The notes below the pieces were generated by a model that ran no database searches, was not told the origin of the DNA, and saw nothing but the letters and a program-made list of their open reading frames with translations. From Alisma plantago-aquatica (lineage: Eukaryota > Streptophyta > Magnoliopsida > Alismatales > Alismataceae), in assembly GCA_963693085.1 (NCBI GenBank), contig OY856409.1:1538967072-1539031071 (forward strand): DNA of 64,000 nucleotides, given 5' to 3'. Positions 49,284-60,726 of this stretch are shown here, piece after piece; the first letter of the stretch is position 1, and every line of letters begins with the position of its first letter. A program made the position numbers and the translations under genes.

Positions 49284-49660
49284 TCCTTCCCCTCTTATAG
49301 GAATTTTGTCCTCAAAATTCTATGAATCAAACAAACAAACAAACAAACAAACAATTCAGGATAAGACTTTTCCATGTCCATCATTGGCCCCTATGTGGCT
49401 TTACCGTACTCATGGCGCTTCCACAGAACCTTTATCATCACATATTCTTTTCTCTGAGTCCTTTCATCCCGACATCTATAAACTGCACATGTGACTCAGG
49501 CCATGTCAGCCTCCCTTGGGGCTCACTAGGTTCATTGATCAACACATGGTCGGGTACCTCACATAGTGCTCTAAATTTGACACATGGAACCCATCACACA
49601 TTACTTTATCCTGAGGGGTAAGGTCAAACTTAACCTTCTCCACCAAACCTTGCACAACCA
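49284..49660 (-). pseudogene. Gypsy pol C-terminus and polypurine tract
   Basis: The minus strand reads FHVSNLEHYVRYP and then KVLWKRHEYGKATWGPMMD, the end of chromovirus integrase with the W-T-W-E-like chromodomain portion, and MEKSYPELF. It is followed by GAGGACAAAATTCCTATAAG and AGGGGAAGGA, the PPT next to the LTR. Only this tail survives; the upstream pol is missing. Confidence 0.75.
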
Positions 49661-52600
49661 AGGGTGTCTGGGTTTGACACTCCAGATCACAAGACACCCT
49701 CCTAGTCATAACAGGGTAGCATCTTCAAATAATGTCATATCAATCTAGTTCCTCTAGGGAATGATGGTTTAACCCTTCAAGGGAATGATGGGTTAGTGCC
49801 CTCAAAGCATGTCGATTTAGCAAACATATCGGTTTAGGCGCCACAAGTCATGATGACCACCCACAACATGGTGTATGTTTTGAATTTTTCATCTTCAACC
49901 TTAGGATATCAGCCACTAGTTCCACCATTTTTAAGGCAGGAAGGTACAAGATGTGGAAAGAAACTTAAACAATATTCCTCCACCCAAAATAGTTCTCAAA
50001 ACCATTAGCAACTTCTAACATATATGAGATGAATGATTTTGAGATGAGAAACAATATATGCATATGAAAGTGTGAAATAACAAAGAAGGATAAGAGTTAT
50101 ACAACCCGCCTCAAGAAGTTCTTCTTCTAGGATTCAAGCTCCATGATCAAATCTCTAAAGGATACATTCTCAAGGTGGGAGATAGTCCATCAAGAGTCCC
50201 AACTCGACCTCAACATCACCTCAAGAATGAATAAGGTGCCAATGTTATAATAGCTAAAGAAGAAAGGAAAGTAAGAGAGAACCACATCCTAATAAACCTT
50301 CATTCAAGGTATGATCCATGACTAAGAGAGGACGAAGAATAATATGAAGAATAGAGATCAATGAAATGGCCATCAAAGAAACATAACTCACCAAGATGGA
50401 AGTTAAACCAAGAATCATCATGAGCAAGGAACTTGATCTCCCAAGATCCATGGGGACTTTCTCTAGCTCATTAAGCTGCCAAGATCATCCACCCAAAGGA
50501 GAAGAACTACAATGTAATAAAGGGTTCACTTGTGTGAAGGAGGGGGCTATATACTTGAAGGAAGAAAGACAGATAAAAAAGGTATCATCACCGGAAGAGT
50601 CTAGGTGACATTGGTCCACGTAAAAAGGCCACACGCAACCTCTATATCTCAACATGAAATCCATGGTTATATAATATAGGTATAGTCTCGGCCTCTTGTC
50701 CTTCTACCAAGGGCACCACTTCTCCCAAACTGGTACACCACACTTCCTTAAATCAATACACTATATTCTAAGGTCAAAACACACATGATTCAAATAATTT
50801 TATCATCACGAGGATGCCAATCCTTGCCCGATATCCAAGCAAGGTTCCCACCTCTTACATTATCCTCAAGATGATATCAAACTAGAAAAGGAACGTTCTA
50901 GAGATGGTAAATTTCATGCTAACTCCTTTACTCTTGGTAAATTGCAATTTACACCAAAACTAGCACATAAAGCACAAACATCAACCATATAGGCTCAACT
51001 TGAAACTTAAGATCTTCACAAGGAGCCTTATAGCATCATTCCCTCCCTTATGATGCTATATAACTATGATTATTTTCAACATGTGACATTTTTCAAGATA
51101 ACCCCTCATCTTGGATAATTTGCACTTTGGTCTAAAATAAGCAAACATTGCTCAAACAAAACCAAAATTGAAACATAAGCATGTCACATGATTACAAAAC
51201 ACCTCACATGATTAGTTTAAAGTTCTAAGAAACTTACTTAAGAAAAACAAATAGGGTTAATCCAATACCCATGTTAGGGTTCTTACATGTCATAAACCCC
51301 TAATAAGGATTTTGTCCCCAAAATCCCAAGAGAAAGGAGATGGATATTACTCATGTGTTTCACCTTAAAACTTTCACATAGACACTTGATGCCAGGGTGA
51401 TGTCATAATATTTGAACAACATATAGTTCCTCCATCCAAGATCTTTCACACAAAACACAAACTCAACTATATTTTCCACTATTAGCTATAGAGTGAACTA
51501 TGTGTTAGGTAACACTTTCTTAGCCATAGATCACTATACAGACTTATCCAACTTAGGTGTCCACTCTTTCTTATGTATCATCTTCTCAACTGAAAACATC
51601 ATATTAAAAGATTATCAAACATGGAGATTTACCATACCCTTCTCAAACCATAGCATGTCTCTTCCAAAGAAAGACTAGAGATACATTTCAATCATCTACT
51701 TGGAACTACAAAACCTATCATGATTCTGTTGTGCTATTCTGATCTACTGAATCAACACTAGTCTTACTATCATGGATCCAGTTTCCCAACCCCATGAATT
51801 AAATGAATACCAAAGACAAAATGCAGAAGTGTGAAATGCTTAGCATACATGAACAGATAACAAGATAAAGGAACCATTCATAACCTCAACAATCAACAAT
51901 ATATATTAAGCAACATTGTTTATTAAAATCTTTCAATTACATATTAAAGAGTACAATTTTTTGAGTCCACTCATGGACATTATGGATCTAATAACAAGAA
52001 CATCTGACGTAGCTCACCAAGCCCAACAACTTCTAGCTATCTCTAAACCTATAAAATATGTGAAACAAGGCATGTCAAGCATACGAGGTGCTGAGTACAG
52101 GTCTAAAAGATACCTAGACATAAGCTTTGCATAATTTTAAAAGATTTGTAGAAGTAATGAACAAGAAATAAGCAAGTTAAGTATTTTAGCAAAATGAGAG
52201 CCCATGTTTTATAACAATTTTTGCCAATTATACCAACAATGACATATATCATATGGCCTTTGACCAACTTCCCATTGGAAGGGTCCGTAAGGGTGCTCAA
52301 GATTAGCTAACCCTTTTATACGTAAGGGACCTCAAAGATATTGCCAAGAGCTAACCCTTTTATCAACATGGTCCGTCCTATCTTGACAACTCAAGTGGGA
52401 CGCCTAGCCTCATGTCCTTACCCCAAGAATATAGGCAGGTGCATAAGGTTTGTATAATGGATTTTCTATTTTATGTTTGCAAGTTATAAACAACGATAAA
52501 AGATAAACATCAAGTACAATACTAGAATACTACATGGAAACATTTGAGCAAGTAAATAAGCATACATATGTATCACATTCAAGCAATATTTGATCAAGTA

Positions 52601-53860
52601 AACAAGCATACATATGTATCACATTCAAGCAATAAATCCATAGTCATATAATTATTAAAGCCCATACTTGAGTTAGAGAATTCATAACCTAGCTCATCCT
52701 TTACCATCTACATCATAAGCCAACCTGATCAAGCATAAGATTACATAAATGCAATAATTCTCATCATTAACCCTAACTAGTTTCATTTTAGGGTTTTAGC
52801 CAAGTTAGGTTCCAAGTTTCTCATCAGTGAATTAGATGGTCTTTTAATGATATAGATGTCATCATGAAGGTGTATCTAAATTTCACATCTTTTTGAGGTT
52901 CCATTCATATTCTATGATTAATACAAGACCTTAAGTCACATATATACTTGCATTTTAGGATCAAAAGACTCATGTGTAGCAACCAACGTCATGGATCAAA
53001 AAGACATGAGGTTTGGATAATATGTGAGATTAGATCATCAATATTAGGATATAAGAATCACATTCCAAAGTTTGGTCCATGTCCCCTAGGGTATATGCAT
53101 CACTATCCAAACTTGGTATCAACACCTCAACGTTGAAGCATATATCAACATAGTTCATATGCCAACAAGGTTCAAGATGTGACCTAGGTGGACATCCAAA
53201 TCAAGAGAAATCATCATTAAAAGGTTCAACTCATATTAGAGACGAGAGTTCATAAAACAAGATCCACATAAGATTAGGGCACAAGAACCCCAATTTAAGG
53301 GACAAAGGCCATCATAGGCAAACTAGGGTTACAAACCCCAGAATAAAGCAAGAATCCCCATCTTAGGGATTACAACCACAACACATCATGAGGTTACTGA
53401 TTTTAAGAATGTATAGTCGTTTGATTCACAATTCAAGTGCACCACATCATGGAGTATCCCTAGGGTATATGATTAATCATTTGAGTCATTCGGGAGCAAG
53501 ATTCACATTAATGGGGCACAAAACATCATTAATATTCACAATATGTCATGTATGTGCATAATGGGTCACTTATGAGATCTTGGGGTGATTTGGAACCTCA
53601 AGTAGTTCAAAGATGCATGAAAGATGCTTACATAAATATTAGAAATGAATAAGGAAATCAAAGGTTCAATCTTTATAGAGATCATGCATTTAACATGGTC
53701 AAAGTAGTCAAATGATACATATATAGCAAAACATGTGTAAACTAAGGAGTTTCAAGGGCTGAAACTATGCACAAGTTGCATGTCTCGTCGACCTGATAGA
53801 TTTTGTATATTTAATCATAAATTTTGGCCAAGGGAGACAGAGGTTTTGGAGTTTAGAACT
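49661..53860 (-). other. Decayed gypsy non-coding DNA
   Basis: No coding domain was found in these 4 kb. At 51287 the minus strand has GGACAAAATCCTTATTAGGG then TGTAAGAACCCTAAC, a PPT plus LTR start like that at 49283, so a second minus-strand gypsy 3' LTR begins here. AGTAAATAAGCATACATATG near 52550 and a close match near 52590 form a short direct repeat. Confidence 0.45.
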
Positions 53861-55325
53861 TTTTATTAAGAACTATACAATAACAGGGGGACATACCCAT
53901 GTCATTTATTTACAACTCGGGGTTGTTGGATCGTGGGACCTTGGTGGTCCACCCTCCATCCCATGGACAGTCTCCTGAGCTGGTATGGGCCTTTGTTTTT
54001 GGGTTGACACATTGCTGGGCCACTCACCCACTACTTTAGCTTGTCTCCTCCCCCAATTCCTCAGTCGTGCACCTCTATTTCCCAAGTAGGAATAGGGGAG
54101 AGGCAGGGGACATCGCCTCAACCCCTATGGTGATCAGTGTGCCCATGCCAAGCCGAGAAGAAGTAGGTCGAGGGAGAGATCAGGGGTCCAAAAATGCTAA
54201 CCGCCAACGTGGCACGCCGAGAACTCATCTCTGGCCATCGAGACCTCTCCATGGTGGCTTTAGACAGATGAGGGAGAGAGGCGGAGATGCAAGAATGGGG
54301 GAAATAAGTCAAATGGTGGTGGTCACAAGGCTCTTTTGATGATATGAGGGTGACAACGGTGTAATCCTCTGCCAATTATGCCCAAAGTAGAGCACAAGCG
54401 AGGGTGAGGTAGCGGTCAATCTACTTTCAAGCCACGAAGGAGGAGGGAGAGAAGGGTGTGGCGGCCATACCTAGAGGAAGGTAGAGAAGAAGGAATGAAA
54501 AATGAAAAGGAACAACAGATGAAGGGGGAGGCTATAAGTGGATCAAGGGGTTTAGGGTTTGGGTGTATTATCCATCATCTGGTCTTTCATTCATTACCTA
54601 ATGTAGCTGGGGGTGGGAGATGACCCTCCCAGTCTCATGATTTTTGCCAAAAGCAGAAGGGGAAGGGGGAAGATATTGGGCAGGTCTATGGATGACCTAG
54701 TACATGGCTACCTATTGGGTAGGTCCATCAGGTCTATGGTTGACTTAGTACATGGCTACCATGGAGGTAGGACCATCAAGTCACAATGAGTTAGATATTG
54801 GGCTATGTTTGGATAGTGCCATGCGACTCTATTACCTAAAAGAGAGGAGATATCCATGTCCACTGCAGGGACAGACCAGAGTTCGAGAATATGTATGGAT
54901 TAAGTTGTATGGCTTAAAATGTAATCTTGATTGTTAAATGATTAATTGAATGATTATATTGTTAGCATAGTTGAACATTATCAGTTTCCTCCACATACCA
55001 GCTTCGGCTGACCAACGTTTTGTTTGTCAGCGTTTTAGGTACAATGAAAAGAACAAACAATATAATGACACCTTATGAATTCGAGAATTAAAGAACAAGG
55101 AGGAACTAGTTAGAATAGTTCAGCTGAGGATAGAAGTTTAGTTTGTTCCAATCTCTTCAAAGGTATGCAAAGAAAAAAAAATTTATTACCATTTTCAGTA
55201 TAGTCTATTAGAATTTAATAATCGTTTATGGTTATATGTCGAACCTTTGATCCGAGATTAATGGGTGCGGCTTCAACCTCTTGGTCTCCCTTAATTGGGG
55301 TTTATCGGGAGGTGGGGTCGTAACA
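53861..55325 (+). repeat. Gypsy LTR-like DNA, plus orientation, end at 55325
   Basis: It ends GGTGGGGTCGTAACA at 55325. Its last 400 bp, complemented, follow 46861-47270 closely in order, including GCTGACAAACAAAA and AAAGGTTCGACA. The start of the LTR was not found. GC-richer DNA at 53900-54500 shows short frames on both strands with no domain. Confidence 0.55.
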
Positions 55326-55920
55326 ACTATCATCTTCTTATGTGATGAAAGTGATGTCGTACAGATCGACAATGAAGCAAGTCAGAGTTGAGGACCAGCA
55401 ACGAGGATGATCAGGAGGGGAAATTTGGCAGAACCAGACCAACCCAGGAAGCATCGTGATCGAGTTCAATGCTCCCAGGTGGAGGCAGAGCGGGTAGAGA
55501 TGAGAAACAGAAAAGACCAAATCATTGGAACCCAAAATCATCACATGGTATAGTTCAGTAAACGACAAAATCAAAAATGGGAAAACATGAGAGGAGTACA
55601 TGTCGTTTGAATTGAGCTTTGGAAATGCTTCAAAGATCCTCGAAGGATGCCGAGTACATGATTTGAAGACCTAGCCAGGCTCGTGGAGTCCAATTGCTCA
55701 GTGATGAAGCATCTCTCGCCGAAAATGGTAGGAAAATTTAGGGCCAAATAGTTCGAGGCTAGGGACATCAAAGCTAGCACCAACCAAAGACTCCTGGTGG
55801 TGCAATGAAGGTGAGGAACTGATTTATTGGAGGTCTGAAGGTCACAGTGGGCGAGAAGGAAAAGTATAGGAAACGGAGAGAAAACGGGGGAGACGAGAAC
55901 CTCATACTGAAATCCATGAT
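55326..55920. other. Unassigned DNA before the gag-only element
   Basis: GC-balanced, with short frames on the minus strand that I cannot assign. ATGAT at 55916-55920 would be the left target-site copy of the next element. Confidence 0.4.
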
Positions 55921-58900
55921 TGTAACATACTAGAACTAGAACCCTAACCTAGTAGTTTTACCTTTTTGTCTTAGCCAAACAAGAATAAGCTAATACATGT
56001 AATTAAGGGAATACAAAAATATTAAGTGCTTAATAATAACACATTTAGGAGATAATAAGAAATTAAAGAACTTAGTTGGATAAATACTTCCTCATATAAT
56101 TTTAATGTAGGGTTGAAGAATAATTTGTCACTAAGTAATAGAAAAGAATAAAATAATTCATCTAGAACCTTCTAACACTTTCTAGGATAAGAGAAATAGG
56201 AGAAAATCTGAATTTTGTATAAAGGAGAAGATAAATGCAAAATGAATGGTAATATGGGAATTAATGAGTAAAGGAGATAATTAGAAAGATAATGTACCAA
56301 CAATTTATAATTGGAAACCCATTAGGATAATTTGATACTCAATTTCGTTTATTTGACCAAAAAGTAACTTATGGACCAAGTAACATTTAAAGTGGAAGAT
56401 AATTGTATATATTAATATCCTTATCTAAATAAAATAGGAAATAGGTCAATAAAGTGATATAAAATATTTAATTTCCTCAAATTGGAAAACTAACTCCAAA
56501 TTTCGTAATCTAAACATAAAAATAAGCCTTTGGGCAAGTTTGCAACTAATTTGGATAATGTTTGATTATTAGGTGAAATTAGGAGAGAGAAAGTGGATAA
56601 AACCTTCAAAATATTAATTAAATATGCAAACAACTCCAATATATAAAATTGATGGCAAATTCGTATCCTACACATTAAATATGACTTGTGTGTCAAGTTT
56701 CATAAAATTTGGATAATCCTAAAGCCATTAATTAAGGAGGGAAGAGAAAATAGTAATTTATTTGTTTGACACATTAAAAGTTCTTAAAAGGAAAATCTAA
56801 TTTTATATTTGGAATCTACATGCTTTAATTAACCCCTGTGCAAAATTTTATCCAATTTGGGACTCGTTTGCACCCTCAAATGAGGAGAGAGAAAAAGGAA
56901 ATACATTTAATGTTTCACCTTATTCAAGATTTAGTAGGAATCATATATTATGTGTCGCATGCCTTTGGATGGCCGAGATTCTCTGTGGACCCACGTCCAC
57001 TGGATCGTGCGGAGGGTAGGTCGTCTCCTACCTCCCGACCAAATAGGAAACAGGGAAGATTTTTGGTATCGCAATATCTAATTCGATTCTTAATATTTTT
57101 CGACGATTTCTTCGCCATTGTGTTCGTGCTCCAATTCCGTTTAAGTTGATCCATTGTTCACTCGGAATTGTTGAGTTTCCTGAAAACGCCCAAACCTTGG
57201 GTCCCAAGCCTCGCGGCCACCTACCTTCTCGCCGTCTCTCCCTTCCTCGCCTATATATATCTTAACCACAAGTTTCCCTAAACCCTTTGCGATATATTCC
57301 TGCACTCAATTGGTTGCTGGGTTGTGTTTTGAGCTGCCGACGTGCGAAGTTTCATACCAGAGTTGCGGCGCCAACTCCTCCCTCCTCCGCGCATCTTCGG
57401 CCGAATTGTTGGTCTTGGTGAGTTCGGTTTTGCATCTCCTACCTTTCACATCTCTTCTTTTCCAGTTTCGTGGTGTGTGCCGATTTCGCCCAATCTCGCG
57501 CCGAGCAACAGCCAGGCTGCTCGCAGCCATGGCGTGAACGCGTTGGGGGAGAAGACCCAGCGGAAAATTACTCATCTGCCCTTTTGTTTCTTTTTCTCGT
57601 TTGTTTTTCGGCGGGGGCAAAATCGTCTTTGGTCGCAGATTTCTTTTGTTTGGAGCGGGTGCCAGGTTGTCTTGAAACTGGCTGAGTTGGCCAGTGCCCA
57701 TTGGGCCAACTCAGCGAACGGCTGTCTCTCTCTCTGTTTGCAATCGATTAGTCTGACGTGGAATTTTGTCATTGGTCGGTTTTGTAAAATTGATAACTAA
57801 TTATCGGCTTATCAGAAAATTATGGAAAAATATTCGTTGGATTCAGAAAAATGCAAGCTTTCGTTTGGTATTGGTTTTGATTCCCGAATCTGATGATTTA
57901 AGAGAGTGATTTTATGGATTTAATTAAATAAGATAAAACTTGAATAATTCATAACTAATAATCTATAAGTCAAAAAAATATAATAAAATATGTTTTAGAC
58001 TCGTAATAACATAACCTAAAATATGAAATAGTTTTCATAACCTAATTCACATAATAATAAAAAGGTAGTTTTTAGGGTTTGGTTTATATATACGAAATTG
58101 ACATAAAATCGGTATATGTGTTTAATAGGCTCTTTGGTGACCTAGTTTTGGATCCAGAAGGGCTTAGGACCTATTGGACTTTGATAATAAGGTATGTTGT
58201 ATCCCCTATTACTCAATGTTGAGCAAATCACCTATCTTATCTTTCTTTTGACTTTTGCCTACACAAAATGTCTTATCTTTTGTTATCATGGTTCGTGTGA
58301 ACTATCTTACATGTTTTTGTACATGGATATTCTTTTGATATCTCTTTTATGTATCTTGATGCAAGATTGGTCTCTTTTATTGTTGTATGCCACATTGAAG
58401 TGGATATTATATGTTGGTGTTGTCCATTGTGTGATGGCAACCTTTACTTGTTAATTCTGACTATACCTATTTACTTGCCTCTATATTTACATGCATTGTG
58501 ATTCAGTAGCACTAGATTAGTGTAATTACGTTGGTTATGGGGCAGTATTCCCCTATTGTTTACTTGGAGGGTGGCAGTAATCCACTTCTCTATAACTCGA
58601 GTGTGGCAGTAATCCATACTCAAATTTTATATATTTGGGAGATTGGCAGTATTCCTTTCTCTATCAAGTTCAAGTTTGTGCTTGGCCACCAATTGTTATT
58701 TATATTGTTCTAGGGCTATGTTTATCTCACATGCATGCAGGTTGGTGATGTTGTGGGGTGTGTGCCCTACTAACTTCTTATGTGCCAGTAATGCACAATC
58801 ATATTTGCTTTGTTTTTGGCAAGTATCTTCTTTTATCATAATGATGATTATTTTCTTTTATGCCCGTGTGGGTAGTCCTTACCTCTTGAATGGGAAGCAT

Positions 58901-59340
58901 TATACATTTGTTGTCCTTTTAATCCTCATATTGCTCAAAGTTTTCTTTTAGCATACACATACCAGCATTTTGCTGATTGTCTTCTTTTTGTTTCTTCTTT
59001 TGTGGGGTATGCTTCCATCCCCAGGTTAGTTCGAGGACAGTAGCTTCAACAACAACCTAGTAGCTGATCTTTGGGAGGCTTGAAGAGGTGGTTAGATGAC
59101 CCTCAGCTTGTCCTTGGCGATATGTTTAGTTTTCTTGTAGATCACCTTATATGGTGAAGAGTTGTATAAAGCTTTGTAAATTGTTAGATAATATTTCTTT
59201 TCCGCTGCTACTCATTGTGTAATGATACATACATGTTGAATGAATTGATCTTCATCCCTTTTGTGAAAAATTTTACGTGGTGTTTGGTTAAGGGATGTGA
59301 TCTTTTCTTTCTAGTAGAGGAGTGGTTTCACTTCTTTACA
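55921..59340 (+). repeat. 5' LTR
   Basis: TGTAACATAC to CTTCTTTACA, then GCA and the primer site. A TATA box (CTATATATAT, 57251-57260) puts U3 at about 55921-57280 and leaves an unusually long R/U5 of about 2 kb. A 36-bp indel distinguishes it from the 3' LTR near 57900. Open frames inside, on both strands around 57306-57800, are shared by the two LTRs and have no domain. Confidence 0.9.
57251..57260 (+). promoter_or_regulatory. LTR TATA box
   Basis: CTATATATAT followed by CTTAACCACAAG; the same box is at 62053-62062 in the 3' LTR. Confidence 0.6.
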
Positions 59341-59343
59341 GCA

Positions 59344-59356
59344 TGGTATCAGAGCC
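59344..59356 (+). promoter_or_regulatory. tRNA-Met primer site
   Basis: TGGTATCAGAGCC three bases after the LTR end. Confidence 0.9.
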
Positions 59357-59467
59357 ACTAGCAGTCGGATATCTAACTATTTCAACTTGTCTCCCTTAGG
59401 ATGTTTACCTTTACCTATCTTAGGTTGCTTATACCTTGTGTCCTTGCCTTGTGTAGGAGAAACCCTA

Positions 59468-60516
59468 ATGGCTGGTGACAACTCACCAATGGACAACCAG
59501 TATGGTTATGAGACACCTCAGAACACTAGTTTTGGACAGGAGACCCCACGAGGAGCTATGACTCCGGAGCAAGAGTTGGCTATGTTCCGACAACTCTTTG
59601 CATCTTCCATGGGGGGGGAAGATGAAAGACTCGTCTGTACCTGTGAAGCCTAAGGAGTTCACTATCATGGAGTTCATGAAGATGCAACCACCTTCCTTCA
59701 AGGGTGAGGGTGAGATAGAGATGGTTGACAAGGCTGATGATTGGGTGTTAGCCATGGAGAGGACTTTTGATGGTATGGCATGTCCTCCACATCAGAAGGT
59801 TAGGTTTGCTTCCTATGTCTTGGATGGACCAGCTAGAGTTTGGTGGAATGGAATAGCGAGGACTAGAGATATCTCAGCTATGTCTTGGGCAGAGTTTTTG
59901 ACACTCTTCCTTGGGAAGTACATCTGTACTGCTACTTTGAAGAAGAAGGAAGCAGAGTTCTACAGTTTGAAGCAAGGCTCCTTGTCTATTTCTGCCTACG
60001 TGCAAAGGTTTCTGCTGTTGGAGCGTTATGCTGTTGGTTTGGGTGAGGAACGTAGGGCTGACCTTTTCCTCCAAGGGCTTAACTACAATGTGGGTCGTGC
60101 TTTTAATCCCACAACTACCCTTGACCTTTCAGCAGATGGTTGATAAAGCTTTGGTTGTGGAGTCTTACCCAGGTTTTCAGCATCGGGAGTTCGATAAGAA
60201 AAGGAAGTCCTCAGGTGATGATCAGAGAAGAGACAGTTGTGCAAAGTGCAATAGACCCCATCCTCCGGGGAAGTGCCCTCATGTTAGAAACCAAGGTGCA
60301 CCAGTGGTATGTCACTTTTGCAATGAACCTGGACATATCCGACCTGATTGCCCTAAGCGTCATAATGGTCAAGCTCCAGTACCACAACCGCAAGCACCTC
60401 CTCAGAATCAGGGCAACAATAATGGTAATAATAATAGAGGAAGACCTGTGGAAAGAAGAGTTGGTAGAGTTTTTGCCTTGGTTGGCGAAGAAGCTGATGA
60501 TGTTGAGCAAGAGTAA
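59468..60516 (+). pseudogene. Gypsy gag with two frameshifts
   Basis: The ATG at 59468 opens MAGDNSPMDNQYGYETPQNT. The first break is in a run of eight G at 59611-59618, where one base more or less restores the frame. The second is at about 60115-60135. Landmarks: FMKMQPPSFKGEGE, ADDWVLAMERTFDGM, GPARVWWNG, SWAEFLTLFLGKYI, ERRADLFLQGL, then CAKCNRPHPPGKCP and the knuckle CHFCNEPGHIRPDC (60310-60351, C-X2-C-X4-H-X4-C). It ends RVFALVGEEADDVEQE with TAA at 60514-60516, where intact elements continue into protease. Gag forms the particle; pol must come from elsewhere. Confidence 0.9.
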
Positions 60517-60694
60517 GTTTAACCCATAGTTACTTAGATTAGTCTATGCTAGTTATGTTTCCTTTTGCATGTTGCTTATGAAGTGGATGTAATAAGAATA
60601 ATTGAAACTCTTAATAATAGAAGTTAAGTTTGATTTTATGAGATGAATCCTTTTAAGGGGTGGTGAATAAGTTTTCTTATGGATGTTCTGATTT

Positions 60695-60726
60695 CGAGGA
60701 CGAAATCCCTTTAAGGGGTGGTGTGT
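60695..60726 (+). promoter_or_regulatory. Polypurine tract
   Basis: GAGGACGAAATCCCTTTAAG followed by GGGTGGTGTGT immediately before the 3' LTR; the usual chromovirus PPT context. Confidence 0.85.

Noticed and set aside
57306..57800. Long frames on both strands in the LTR, repeated at 62108-62548
   Set aside because: They are copies of the same LTR sequence, overlap each other on both strands, change length by small indels between the LTRs and show no domain.
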